A stretch of DNA of 64,000 nt from Bryum argenteum (lineage: Eukaryota; Streptophyta; Bryopsida; Bryales; Bryaceae): positions 6,468,001 to 6,532,000 of the forward strand of contig CM073321.1 of NCBI GenBank assembly GCA_037043015.1, written 5' to 3'. Both the position numbers and the translations under genes were made by a program. This document shows, piece by piece, positions 34,980 to 46,860 of this stretch. Position 1 is the stretch's first letter. Every line of letters begins with the position of its first letter. The notes under the pieces are model-generated. The model was not told where the DNA came from and ran no database searches. It saw only the letters and a list, made by a program, of their open reading frames with translations.

Positions 34980-37900
34980 TTGCCAGATTTCCCACTTAGT
35001 ACTCGGATCATGGGAGATATGGACGCAACGGCTATTAAACCTCAGTATGAGCTTCTTCGTGATGACATTGTCGAGAAAAATAGAAGTGAGATAGTACAGC
35101 GATTGAAAGAGGCAGGATTTGAGGAGGACTTCAGCAATTTGTTGTTTGAAACATCGCGTGCGGCTTCATCGATAAAATCCTCCACTACTGCAGCGGTGAA
35201 CAGAGATCGGAGGAGACGGCGATCGGCGTCACACAAATTAGATTTTGCGCCAAGGCGAAGCACACGGCAGCCACAAAGGCAAGCATATTACGAGCCCAAA
35301 GAAGCTTCCCAACCTACTGGAAACGCCAAAGTTTACGTAAGCTATTCTGGCGGCTATTTAAGTCGTTTTTTTTTTTCAAAAACTTCCAAGTGTATTGAGG
35401 TTGCGTGTAGAGGTAAACCTAAACCATGCAACAGCCGTCATAGTTTGTCGAACTAATTAGTACTTCTTCACATCTAGGGTATCGATCTGATTTGCTTTTA
35501 TGTCACATGGCCTCGGTTTCTGTGAACTATTTCCCTCAAACTAGCTTTTTTTAAGTTTAGGGTTTAGTTTTGCTGTCAACCTTGAACTATTAGTGATGTA
35601 GCATCAACGTCCAAACTAGAGACTGTAAACTTTTGATTACCTTCACCGTGTTTGATTTGATGAGGTTCATAAAACTAGACGCACTTGTCGCTTCATAGTA
35701 ACAGAAACTCCGTCTAAAAAAGGAATTATTTCACAGCTGGCCGCTGCAAGTTTCAAAGTTACGAGTTAGAAGAAACTTGACTTCACTGCGAGCGCTTCGA
35801 GCAGCATTGCGAGAAGAAGGCTTTACCGATTTTGAAATGGAGGACTAGGATGATGACGTGAAGAAGTCCCGGAAGAGGCGATAGAACACAGAGCCCCGAG
35901 TGGACACAAATTGGATGGACCTACAGGCGCTACCAAGCCTTAAACATCGGAAACACTCCTACAGCGCATGTGGCACGGCTTCACCACCACCTCAACTACG
36001 TAAACCTGCAGGTAAGTTTTGCAATCCATAATGATTTAGAATTTAAAAAAATGTATTGGGTGCTTACTTCGTTATTACCTTTCTAACAAGGCGAAAGAAC
36101 ACAAAGCGCTGAGTGGACACAAAATGGATGGACCTACAGGCCCCACCAAGCCCAAAACATTGGAAACACTCCCACAGCGCAGGTGGCACGGCTTCACCAC
36201 CACCTCAACGTCGTAAACTTGCAGGTAAGTTTCTCTGGATGAATATGCACATAAGGATTGCTGATAATCTCACATCTTGCTAAATAGCCTTGAATGATAA
36301 CAATGACGGTGCACACTTAACGCAGATTAAACACTTCTAGTGCGACTGATCCTCTAAATTTGGGTGCAGTATGTGCATCACATCTGTGTCTGTTCGATGT
36401 CGGTGGGCATGAGTGTGAATGCTCCAGTCTTGAAAAATTAAATTGGTTGCTTGTGCACAATTCTGCTGGCCTTTCGACACCCACAGAATGTGTGATGTTT
36501 GGAAAGTTTCGAAGGAGTAGTAAGCCACCAATCATCAAGCCCTGTTTGGAAAGGACAACTCCGGGAGAAGTTACAAAGTTTTGCAATCCCTAATCATGCT
36601 GATAAGTTATTCTGAAGAACAAGTATCCTCATTTGAACGATTCATAACATTAAATGAAACGTGACTCAACGTCAATTCTAATGTGTTGTGTGATTCAGGA
36701 AGTTTAGTACACGAGATTTATTGTACAGTGTTGGTTGTGCATGTACCATGATACTGCAAACTTTGTAGTAGTTAATATGTATTCTATATTAACCTGCAGG
36801 GGTTGTGAAGAGGATACCGACTCTACCTGCGAGACGTTCATTCAAGAACAACGAAGATTTCACGCCACCATCTCGCGCCGGTGACACTGACACCTCTTTG
36901 GGGAAGGCCATGCAGTCCTGTAACGGAAAGGGACCAGCAAAAACTGGGCTTGTGACTAAGAAGCGCGGCTCACAGGGTGCTAACCCCTTTCCTTCCTCTT
37001 TCGGACATGCAGAAGATGCAGATGAAGAAGAATTTCAATACGAATACATAGACGAGGAAGATGATAGAGGAGAATCCGACGAAGAGGATGTCTAAGTCAA
37101 AGATCCATACAATGAGGATGTCCAAATCAAAGATCCATGCAGTGAGCCGATGTGCATACGGGTGGATCGACACGGCATGCATATGGGCAGTCACAACCCA
37201 CTACTCGGCAAGGAGCTTCAGAAATTTTCGAGGCGATTAGATCCGACAGCTAATCTGTGCTGGATCGGGCAGACGAACGCAGCCAAAAAGGCCTTCATTA
37301 AAAGGGTAAGGTCAGAATTTCAATTCTATGGTGATACGACTGAACCAAGTGAGAGTTGGTTCAAAACCAAGATGTCGAGGTGCGTCACGCGGGTGAAGTA
37401 CCAGCTGAATAAGCTAATCAAGGAGAGAGGTGCGAAGCCCGCGGACATTGCTGTGGATCATTGGAATAAATTGTTGGAACTCCAAGACGACCCAGTAGTG
37501 CAAGAGAAATCAAGAATGATGTCTAGTATTTCGCTTGGGAGGTCGGCCAAGAGTGGTAAAGCCTGGACACAATCCATAGACGCTGTGTCAACGCTGGTAA
37601 GTTCATTGAGCGAAAGTTATACCTGTTACCTTTGACGCTGCTCCTACATTTTGGAAGACGTATGATCGTGTTTCCACACGTTTACTATGAGAGAAATTTG
37701 TGTTTCTTGACGTTTTAATGAACATGGTCTTGTGTCAATATAAACGCATATGAACGGTTGAATGTTAGCATTGACGCCAAATAATGAACAATCAATTTTG
37801 TGTTTATTTCTAAAGAAATGCCACTAAGTGCTAAATGAATGCAATGTGGGACTCGTACGCAGAGTATAAAGCTTGGAAGGAAGCCTACTGAAGCTGAAAT

Positions 37901-39110
37901 TGTAGCTGAGGTTAAGGCTATGAGGAGACGTGAGAGAGAAGAACGCATTGCAGCATCCAAGCCCAATGCAGCCGAAGGTCTTGATCGAGAGAGGCTGGAC
38001 ACGATTGAAGCGCTGATTGCATCGCAAGACATGAGGTTGAAGAAGGTGGAGGACCTTGTCACCAACTCATGTAAACGATTCGACGCTAGGTTCGGGCCCT
38101 CCACATCTGTAATGCTACAGGATCCTGAACAGAAGGGCATGAAGAAGTCTTCATCCAGAGTGAAGCCAAAGCGTGACTCTTGGAAAGCAAAACAACAAGT
38201 CACCACAGCAGAGAAGGAAGGCACACCAGATGTAGCCATAGAGACTCAGGAGGCATTACCACTAGCAAAGGAGCCCAACGAGGCAGCAAAAGATGACATG
38301 GAGGCGGATGAGGCTTTAGAAGAAGCAGGCATGGAGCTTGCGGTTGGATTGGAAGAGGCGGAAGATGCCACGGCAGGCAAAGATGCCCCAAATGCACCCA
38401 TGGAGACAGAGGTTGAGGAGGCCGAGCATGCATAAGTAGTCGACGCGACCGGCGGAACAGACGAAGCAGTGGACGCCTCCGATGGCCATAAGGTCACCTT
38501 TGAAACAGATGACGAGCTACAAGTTGTCGAAACGATGGCAAAGCTGTCGGCTGAGAAGAGCGCTCCCGATGACGTATGAGATACATTCTTTTTTCACATG
38601 ACTCTTCATTGATTGTATTAGCATTGTCACTAACTTGGTGTGAAAAAGATCGATATGTTGCCGCAGTTTATTTACAACACGTTGTTGAAGACGTTACAAC
38701 ACGTTTCATGTGACGTCCCATCACGTTTCCAATGACGTAACTTACTGTTTACATTGACACGACGTCGTGTTTAAATTGACTTCTATTATCGTTTGCAATG
38801 ACAATAGTTGACGTTTTGAATGACGCTACATAACGTAAGAAGTGTTCGCTACATAGCAAGAAGTTGGGGCTTCAGAGAATTTGCCGGATTAGAAAGCGGC
38901 AGCGTTCGAGAAAAACTTAAAATGGATAAGAGCTCCATTTCTAGTAAACTCATCAGATGGGGTTGTTTGTTTTTTTGCTATTAACTCATTGATGCCATCA
39001 TCACGTCCATGTATAGACGAAGAAGACTACGACTACGTGAGCGTCTACGACTTAGGCCTCCTGACGCCTGTACATGCCAACCGCTTCTCGAGGCAGCAAT
39101 AAACCGCGCT
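34980..39110 (+). pseudogene. CACTA accessory gene (Transposase_24-like, TNPA-type), copy 2
   Basis: The first exon is 34980-35336 (119 codons, intact, ending at a GTAAGC donor). It keeps the frame that copy 1 has lost and shows a leucine-rich helix then RRSTRQPQRQAYY. A basic exon lies at about 35765-36008 and its 3' half is repeated at about 36100-36226. Then come an acidic exon 36805-37095, a core exon about 37140-37600 (CWIGQTNAAKKAF, DHWNKLLELQDDPVV) and an exon 37839-38573 (GRKPTEAEIVAEVK). Stops: TAG 35846-35848 (at the codon that is TGA in copy 1), TAG in the RKRR-NT basic block, TAA near 37093 and TAA near 38433. The DUF8039-type exon is deleted at about 38840-38862. It is non-functional, but it shows what copy 1 lost. 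Confidence 0.7.
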
Positions 39111-40136
39111 CACTGAACTAGAGTCCAAGAATCGGCTTCATAATTTTTTGATGTTATATAGGGCATTTTTAAACGTGATGTTCACGTATGCATAGGACTT
39201 TATCATGCGTTTACCTGTGTGTTAGAACAGGGTTTTTTTGTGGTAGAAGACGTTATAACGCGTATATTTCTGTTTTAATTGACGTTTTTTGAACGTTTTG
39301 CATGACGTTTTCTCGGGTTACTAAACGTCACTCTTGTCGTTCCATGCTGTTTGTTTCCGCTATCATGGCCATGACGTTTGCGTCCGGATTAACATCACTT
39401 CGCGTTTCAATAAACTAGGAGAATCAATAAAACTGTTACATTAAACGTCCTAAACGTCTATACAGACGTCAAACATCGCATTAAAATCAACGTCGTCTAC
39501 GTTACAATATGAGTCTTATGAGTTAAACATAACGTCGTAGATGATACAAAAAATGTGCACAGATGTTACAAGAAATAAAGAATACGTTTAAAAAAACAAT
39601 ATACACATTTAACATAAACGTTCGCACACGTTAACATAAACCTTCCAAACTACCTTCAGTGAAAACGTTACACGTTTACTTAAATGTCCCATTCGACAGT
39701 GCAAAATCAATCACCATGCCACGTGTCACCATCTGAACCATCCAAAACCAAAATGCCACGTCAGAATTACTTGCCACAGAAGCAAATTTTTCATCCATCA
39801 CATGGACGGAACCTTGTCCACGTATTTTTTGACGTAGAAGGTGCAATATCCACCTCAGCGCCTACGTGGAATAAAAAACTTAAGAAAATGCCAACGTTTC
39901 AAGTAAGGTAACTCCAAGCATTTACTAACCCGGGTAACTTTTTCGTATCAACTCAAACGTACATAAACGTGGTTTAACGTGTTGCGTTTTCTAGATAACG
40001 CAGATGTTAAAAATAGCATTTAAGCAAAAAGCCTTGGTGACACAAAGGTCACTTTTTAGTGTGCAAAAAATCTGCGTTAAACCGCGTTAAAAACCGCTTT
40101 AAACAACATCCCTTTTGACGCTGCTCTGTACTAGTG

Positions 40137-40354
40137 GCTACAAGGTGGTTTTCCACACTGATCACGACTCCCTGAATTACCCTGTGAACAAAGCTGATCT
40201 ATCCGGAAGAATTGCGAGGTGGATCCTACTACTCCAAGAATTTGACTACGAGGTAAAGGTCCAACCCGGAAAGGCGAACTCTAATGCGGATTACCTCTCA
40301 CAGATCCGAGGAAACAGAGCATTCGAGGATGTTCCCTGCCTTTTTCCAGACTAG
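40137..40354 (+). pseudogene. Gypsy RNase H fragment continuing from 25224
   Basis: Open frame YKVVFHTDHDSLNYPVNK, then ADLSGRIARWILLLQEFDYE, then VKVQPGKANSNADYLS. This is the RNase H C-terminal region of Ty3/gypsy pol. It continues the frame broken at 25224 by CACTA copy 2. Integrase does not follow. Instead the sequence runs directly into an inverted LTR at 40374. Confidence 0.88.
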
Positions 40355-40373
40355 TTTGAGAAAGGCAAACCTT

Positions 40374-41654
40374 TCGCGACCCTAATTACTCCAACTTTTT
40401 TTTTTCTTAGTGAGCCTAAGTTGGTAGCGGAATCCCGGCTCACTTAGTTGGTAGCAACCGGCCACGACTTAACTAACACTAGCATGTGGCCCACACACAC
40501 AATGTCAGCACCATTCCAAGTCAAGGTGTCCAACCCACCTTGACTCCATAACTCATTATCCAATACTCATTGTCCGGAACTCCCACCACATATGGGCGTG
40601 CGACTTGGTGGCACGGGGCGGCCTTCCACTATTGTCCAAGCTCCCAAGGGTGGCACTACTCACCCCCGGAGCTAACCGCCCTTGCATATTGTCCAACTCC
40701 CCATTAGTCTCCTTCCATTCATGTCTACACTCTCCATTCGGGACACTACCGGAAAGTGGCACTACTTTTCACGGGGACTAGATTGGAGCGGGAAACTTTT
40801 CCAAACCAACGTTTTGGGATGCACACGACAAGCATCCCATAGTGCCCAAAGTTGCGGGAGTGAGACCCCATCCCAAGCCTCCCCACTTCGAGCCACCCCG
40901 GCTTTCTTTGGCACCATGTGCAAGTGAGGAGGGAGACCACCCCTCCTCATAGTTCTCTCTGGAGTCTTAGGTAGGCCCCCCCCCTCTTGTATTAACGGAC
41001 CTTCCGTGACACACTTTCTTTTTGAAAGACCTCCCGTTTTTGCCTAAGTCTCAAGAACAGGCCGTAACTTCCCCTCGGGCTAGCTCCTAGCTTAGGTATC
41101 TCAATGGGACGTGCGAGCCTATTTTTGACATCTACTCTTTGAGTAGATATTGAAGAACTTCCTCCTTGCCCCTTTGGTGTCCCGGGAGGCAACATTCCCG
41201 AGTCCCGAAGTCCCGACCACTTTGAAGAGCCATATCTCCTAGACTATTGCTTTGCTCATCATCAGCCTTAGCATTCTAGAAAGCCCTTGTCAATAGCTTT
41301 CCGGCGATATGCAACATGCTGGCCTCCACGAAGGTCGACACATTAAGTCCCAAAAGGCAACACTCCCGAGTCCCGGGGTGTCCGGGAACGCGCTCCAACT
41401 TTGGAGAGCCATATCTCATGACTCACAACTCCAAATTGCGCGTTCCTTGGACCCGTGGGTGCATGCTTGAACAAGGTTCCCAACCATGGAAGGCACACTA
41501 CCGAATTTATCCCAAGCACGACCCCACTGCGTGCTGTTTGCTCGGGACTCTCCTTGGTCACTTCACCTTGTCTCTTGCCAAGCCGGGGACGTCACTCCCG
41601 AGGTCCTCTTGGCTCACTACGGTGCTCGGACATCCTATTGAAAGGGATGTGACG
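40374..41654 (-). mobile_element. Gypsy LTR (antisense), nearly complete
   Basis: This starts TCGCGACCCTAATTACTCC and ends near GGATGTGAC, matching the LTRs at 44008 and 47590 over about 1.28 kb with internal losses. True LTR sense is the minus strand. It is directly joined on the left to plus-strand RNase H and on the right to an LTR fragment in the opposite orientation. Confidence 0.8.
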
Positions 41655-41873
41655 GTGTTGGTGGGAGTTCCGTACAATGAGTATCGGATAATGAGTTCTA
41701 GAGTCAAGGTGGGTTGGACACCTTGACTTGGAATGGTGTTGACATTGTGTGTGTGGGCCACATGCAAGTGTTAGTTAAGTCGTGGCCGGTTGCTACCAAC
41801 TAAGTGAGCCGGGATTCCGCTACCAACTTAGGCTCACTAAGAAAAAAAAAAGTTGGAGTAATTAGGGTCGCGA
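41655..41873 (+). mobile_element. Gypsy LTR end fragment (sense)
   Basis: This is the reverse complement of the first 220 bp of the 40374 LTR, ending attagggtcgcga. Together with 41874-42120 it forms an inverted copy of 40137-40600. Confidence 0.8.
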
Positions 41874-42120
41874 GAGGTTTGTCTTCTTCAAACTCGTTCC
41901 GGAAAAGGTAGGGAACATCCTCGAATGCTCTGTTTCCTCGGATCCGTGAGAAGTAATCCGCATTAAACTTCGCCTTTCCGGATTTGACCTTTACCTCGTA
42001 GTCAAATTCTTAGAGTAGTAGGATCCACCTCGCAATTCTTCCGGATAGATCAGCTTTGTTCACAATATAATTCAAGGACTCGTAATCCGTGTGGAAAACT
42101 ACCTTGTAGCAAAGGGGCAA
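41874..42120 (-). pseudogene. Gypsy RNase H fragment, inverted copy
   Basis: On the minus strand it reads YKVVFHTDYESLNYIVNK, then ADLSGRIARWILLL, a TAA in place of Gln, then EFDYEVKV. It is homologous to 40137-40354 but in reverse orientation, with the same junction to the LTR (...LATLITPT). The stop shows it has decayed. Confidence 0.85.
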
Positions 42121-42196
42121 CCCATTGCTGTATAAGTCCTGAAGCATCGAAGAGGATGGGCTTGCATTTGAGTAAGCAAGCTCATCCAAGTGAGGT

Positions 42197-42866
42197 TTGC
42201 AAAAAGGCAAGCTCCACGAAACATGCCTTGTAGCTATAGAAGTGGAAGTGGAGTGTCAAAACTTTACCTTTGTGGAAAACTTCACTATAAGTGAGATGGA
42301 TGGGATTGATTCCATCATGAGTAAGACTTTCTTTGATACCTATGAGGTAAAGATAATGAGGCGGCCATTGAGAGTGGTTGCCAACCTTAAAGGCAAGGAG
42401 ATTGACTTAGAGTTCACTAAGGCTCCCAACATCATAGGAAGTAGGATCAACTTGGTGAACTTAGAGGAGTTAGAAGAATCCCGGTTCTTGATGATGCTAA
42501 AGACCGATTTGGGAATTGAAGGGAATAAGCCCAAATGTATTCGGGAGGTGGAAAAGGCTATGGTGATGCCTTTTGGGTTGTGCAACGCCCCATGAACGTT
42601 CACAACCCTCATGAATACGGTGTTCCATCAAGAGATGGATGTGTTTGTTATTGTCTACATTGATGACATATTGGTGCTCTCCAAAACCGTGGAAGAGCAT
42701 GCACAACACCTTGCAATTGTGCTTCAAAAACTTAGGGACAATAAGTGGTATACAAATGGGGAGAAGAGTGAGTTTGGCTTGCAAGAGATTGAGTTCTTGG
42801 GACACATTATGACGGGGCAAGGTGTCAATCCAAACCACAAGAAGATAGAAGCAATCAAGAAGTGGA
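42197..42866 (+). pseudogene. Gypsy protease/reverse transcriptase fragment
   Basis: The N-terminal part resembles the end of the retroviral-type protease (SIMSKTFFDTYEVKIMRRPL). After an internal deletion near 42540 the RT palm follows: MPFGLCNAP, a stop, TFTTLMNTVF, then VYIDDILVLSKT with the catalytic YIDD, then EFLGHIMTGQGV. It ends abruptly after AIKKWS where minus-strand gag begins. The RT finger region and everything after the thumb are missing. Confidence 0.88.
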
Positions 42867-43856
42867 GCGGAGCCAATTTTGGAGCAATGCATTGCCATGT
42901 GGCCTTTTTCACCACAATTCTAACAAGTTATGTGACTTGTCTCTTTTTTTAGACATATCCCCACTTTTGGTTTTGTTCTTGGCAAACTTGTCATTTTCAT
43001 CCTTGGAAGGCCCACTCTTACCGTCCTTAAGCTTTTGCCAACCATATTTCTTATGTTGGCTCTTGGATAGTAATTTGCCTTGCTCTCCGATTGAGGCCTC
43101 CTCTTTAGAGGCCTTTTGGTGACCTTCATCATCACCAATCCTTTTTGCCATCTTGAGCAACTTGGAACAAGTCTCCGGCAATCTCGGCATCTTGAATAAT
43201 GGCCGCTCCACCCAACCTTAGAGTCCATTGAAGAATATGACCTATTTGGCCAATTCATCCAACTGCGGGAGGACATTCAAATGTGCATTGAAATCCTTCA
43301 CATAGGGATGAAGGGTGTCCGATTGCTTCAATTGCAGAAGGGCCATGCCATCCCAAATCTCTTGGTACTCTGGGGTAAAGCGATCACTTAGGATCCCCTT
43401 GAAACTGGTCCAAATCAAGTTGCTCACGACTCCCGCGTTTTCTTCCCGGAAACGAGTCCACCGCAAAAGAGCTTGCTCTTTGAAGAAGGTCACGAGAATG
43501 TTGATCTTATCTTCTTCACAAGTCCTTTGAGTCTCAAAGCAGAGCTCAAGTTCCACAATAAAATCCTTGACCTTGTTTGCCTTGCCCAATCTCGTGAAGG
43601 AAGAGGGCAAGTTGGTCTTGCACAACTTGCGGGAAGAAAGGCTTGATGACTTCCCCTTGAGCTCCTCGATCTCTTGTTGCATGACATGAAGAGTTTTCAT
43701 AAGCTCATGGTACATTTCCTCTCGTGCCTTCCGCTTGTGGCCGTGTTTCTCGGCAACAGGACTTGAAGGAGCTTCTTTTTCCTCGTGGTAAGTGTCCTCC
43801 TCACTACTAGCAACTCCTCTTGTTTCTCCTTGCTCGTCATTTATTTCCATCCGCAC
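42867..43856 (-). pseudogene. Gypsy gag
   Basis: The minus-strand frame starts at 43856. An acidic N-terminus and coiled-coil-like stretch (MQQEIEELKGK) lead into the retrotransposon gag domain (FIVELELCFE, ALLRWTRF, IWDGMALLQLKQSDTLHPYVK), which stops near 43242. Lysine-rich sequence follows, then a CCHC zinc knuckle near 42920-42885 reading C-stop-NCGEKGHMAMHC, with TAG at the usual aromatic position. The PBS and LTR lie just upstream, so this is the 5' part of a gypsy element. It is truncated at 42867. Confidence 0.85.
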
Positions 43857-43993
43857 ATTCGATGGACCTTAAGAAGAATCCTCATGAGGGGCATCCCCGG
43901 CCTCAAAGGCTTGACTACGTGTCTTCGGGCCACGTCGCGAGCTTTCGGCCTCCCGTGCCATCCTAATCTTGATTGGATTCCGATACGTAGCCT

Positions 43994-44005
43994 GCTCTGA
44001 TACCA
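43994..44005 (-). other. Primer-binding site (initiator Met tRNA)
   Basis: The minus strand reads TGGTATCAGAGC, complementary to the 3' end of plant initiator methionine tRNA, two bases after the end of the LTR at 44008. This fixes the true orientation of the LTR family as minus at this locus and places gag directly downstream. Confidence 0.9.
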
Positions 44006-44007
44006 AG

Positions 44008-45516
44008 TGTCGCGACCCTAATTACTCCAACTTTTTTTTTTTCTTAGTGAGCCTTACTTGGTAGCAAAATCACGGCTCTCCTAGTTGGTAGCAACCGGCC
44101 ACGGCTTTGCTAATACTTGCATGTGGCCCACACACACAATGTTAGCACCATTCAAGGTGTCCAACCCACGTTGACTCCATAACTCATTATCCGATACTCA
44201 TTACTCGGAACTCCCACCAACACATGGGCGTGCCAACCCGCAACTCCCACCAACACATGGGCATGCCACTTGGTGGCACAAGGCGGCCTTCCACAAATGT
44301 CCAAGCTTCCAAGGGTGACACTAATCACCCCCGGAGCTAACCGACCTTATTCATTGTCCAACTTCCTACTAGTCCCCTTCCACTCTTCTCTCTCACTCCA
44401 TTCAGGACTTTGCCGAAAACCCTCCGGCAATCGAGCACTAGTTTTTTTAGGATAGTTTGGAGCGGGACTCTTTCCAACCCAATGTTGCGAGATGCTCAAG
44501 AGCAACCCACAATGCCCAAGGTGTGAGAGTGAGGCTTCCTTTCCATGCCTCACCCTTTTGAGCTATTCCCGGTTACTCCCGGGAACCGGCACTACTTATC
44601 ACAGGGACTAACTTGGAGAGGGACACTTCCCAACCCCATGTATAGAGATGCTCCAAAGCACTCTCTATTTTCCCCAAGGTGCGAGAGTGAGATTCCATCC
44701 CAAGCGTCAACCTTTCGAGCCACCCCGGCTCCTCATGGCACCATGTGCAAGTGAGGAGGGAGACCACGCCTCCTAATACTACCATTTGGAGTCTTCGGTA
44801 GGCCGCCCTCTTTGTGTGGAGGGGCCTTCCATAACACACTTTTCTTTTGGAACACCACCCGTTATTGCCTTAGCCTCAAAAACGGGCCGTAACTTCTTCT
44901 CAGGCTAACTTGTAGTTCATTTCCTCAAATGGGCCGTGCAGGCTCATTATCAACATCTACTCATTGAGCTGGTATTGATAGTCACCTCACTTGTCCCAAT
45001 CAAAGCTCCCATGTGGGAGCTATGCTCTTTTGAACATTCGGGAGTCCCGAGAAGCACTAGTCCCAGAGTCCCGAAGTCCTGAAGCTTTGGAGAGCCATAT
45101 CTCCCAAAGCATTGTTTTGCTCCTCACGAGCCTTAGCATTTTGAAAAGCTCTTGTCCATAGCTTTCCAACAACAAGCAACATGCCGCCATCCATGAAGGA
45201 CGACAAATTGAGTCCCGAAAGGCAACACTCCCGAGTCCTGGAGTGTCCCTGAACGCGCTCCGACTTTGGAAAGCCATATCTCATATCACAACTCCAAATT
45301 GCGTGTTCTTTGGTCCCATGGGTGCGTACTTGAATGAGGTTTTCAACCATATAAGGCACACTACCAAGTTCTTCCCGAGCACAACGCCATTGCGTACTGT
45401 TTGCTCGGGACTCTCCTTGGTGACCTGACCTTGTCTCTTGCCAAGCGCGGGGCGTCACTCCTGGGGTCCTCTTGGCTCACCACGATGTTCGGGCATTCTT
45501 TGGAAAGGATGTGACA
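44008..45516 (-). mobile_element. Gypsy 5' LTR
   Basis: This is about 1,509 bp. On the minus strand it starts TGTCACATCC and ends GGGTCGCGACA, so it has TG...CA ends, followed by the primer-binding site and gag. No matching 3' LTR with the same target duplication was found. Confidence 0.88.
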
Positions 45517-46260
45517 TGCCGGCTCCGGTGATCTCTCTAGGTCGATTGGCCGCACCCTTGGGTTCTCATCGTCGGACTCCGATGAGATGTCCTCTTGCGG
45601 GTCTCCGGATAACATCGGTTGAATATTGCTCCAGTCTCAAAGCTCCCAGTCAGTGAGGAGGGCAAATCGGACGTAGAGATGGAAAAGAAAGGCGGATTGG
45701 AGACACTCCTTCCGGTTGCCAATCTTGGCAACCTCCTGCTGCACCACATCGCTAATGATGTGATGCCACTCGATCTGCTGCTTACCATCGTAGCTCCACA
45801 GAATCGACTTCATGAGCTTGATGGTGCAGGATTGGCTTCTCCAGGTTGAGGATGGGAACAAGAAACTATAGCACCCGCATCCTCCGGTCACTCTTGCAGT
45901 ACTCGATTTTGAAGCCACCCTTCGTGTCGGGCGACTTCCGGGATCGGCTTCGTAGCCCTTCTTCGCCCTTCCGCGTGATGTAGCCCACATCCGACTCTGG
46001 AAACCGGTACGTCGCCCTCCAATGGCGCGGCGCTCAGTTTTCTGGCTTCCCCCTCACTCAGTGTTCCACGAACTGCTCTCGATTGCTGACCGTCTCCTCG
46101 ATGATCAGCTGGTCGGACATGTCCCATGGAACGTCAATAACGCCGGCGCACTCTATCTGAAGGAGGTCCTCTTTTAGTTCCGCTTCATGGCGCGTCGTTC
46201 GGGAAAAGTCCGGCTTCACCATCTTGATGGGGATCGGCTTCCCCACCCGCCATAACTCCG
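45517..46260 (-). pseudogene. Unrecognised coding-like fragment
   Basis: The minus strand shows consecutive open frames: MGKPIPIKMVKPDF ... VPWDMSDQLIIEE (46246-46058), then ATYRFPESDVGYITRKGEEG (about 46005-45930), then SSTWRSQSCTIK and WHHIISDVVQQEVAK (about 45890-45640), then an acidic stretch SSESDDENPRVRP (about 45610-45520). Stops and frame changes separate them. I do not recognise the family. The gypsy 5' LTR truncates it at 45516. It may be a gag-like or host gene remnant. Confidence 0.4.
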
Positions 46261-46860
46261 TGTCCCTCTGTGAACCGCCGAAACAGTTTACTCTTTTACG
46301 AATTACTTTCTATAAGCAATAGTTTAATGTATTCATATTCAAAGTCCCTAATTGGGACATTTAGGCTAATTCTTCCGGTTTCCGGAAAATCTATGATATT
46401 TGGAGGGGTCTTGCTTAAAGGCCCTGGCGTTTATTTTGTTTATTCTAAATTAGTAATCTTGAGTGGTGTCAAAGTATTAGGACATGTTTTTGGTTATGTT
46501 TTATGACTCTATTATTATTCATAAATTAGCAAACGTACGTGTGATTGCTTCGATTCATCCTAATTAATAATCATAATCAAAGAACTTAAGTAAACTCTAC
46601 GGATGAATTTGCCGGATGAACAAAGTTTCATCCGTTTGGAACAGATGAAGGTATACCCCTTCCAATTATCCAACTAGAGAGCGGGTGAGAGTTAGGGTTT
46701 ATGTTTTGGAGAGTGAGAGTGCGAGGGTTCAGTGTGTTTGGGGAGTGTGTATGAGGGATTGAGATCGAGAATTGGTGTGAGATCTAGATTGTGTTTTGGT
46801 GGCATTGTTCGTGGGTATGTGTGATGTATGTGTGAGATTTAGGAGAGAAGGAGAACGGTA
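46261..46860. other. AT-rich spacer
   Basis: No gene seen. Composition changes from AT-rich (to about 46690) to a G/T-rich stretch with gtgagagt/gtgtgtatgag repeats, leading into a GC-rich block. Confidence 0.4.

Larger units (their letters stand above)
25225..40136 (-). mobile_element. CACTA (En/Spm-like) DNA transposon, copy 2
   Basis: This element is 14,912 bp including a nested 1,200-bp insertion. The ends read CACTAGTATAGAGCAGCGTC (left) and CACTAGTACAGAGCAGCGTC (right, read inward). Target duplication is GCT (25222-25224 and 40137-40139). It is the same family as 2733-17302 but inserted in the opposite orientation, so the transposase is on the minus strand. Relative to copy 1 it lacks the DUF8039-type exon and the MFS exons, has a duplicated exon in the accessory gene, keeps a longer VPS39 capture, and contains the nested element at 28683-29882. 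It interrupts gypsy RNase H. Confidence 0.95.

Noticed and set aside
2733..40136. Single large inverted segmental duplication
   Set aside because: Homology stops exactly at CACTA termini and each copy has its own 3-bp target duplication, so these are two insertions.
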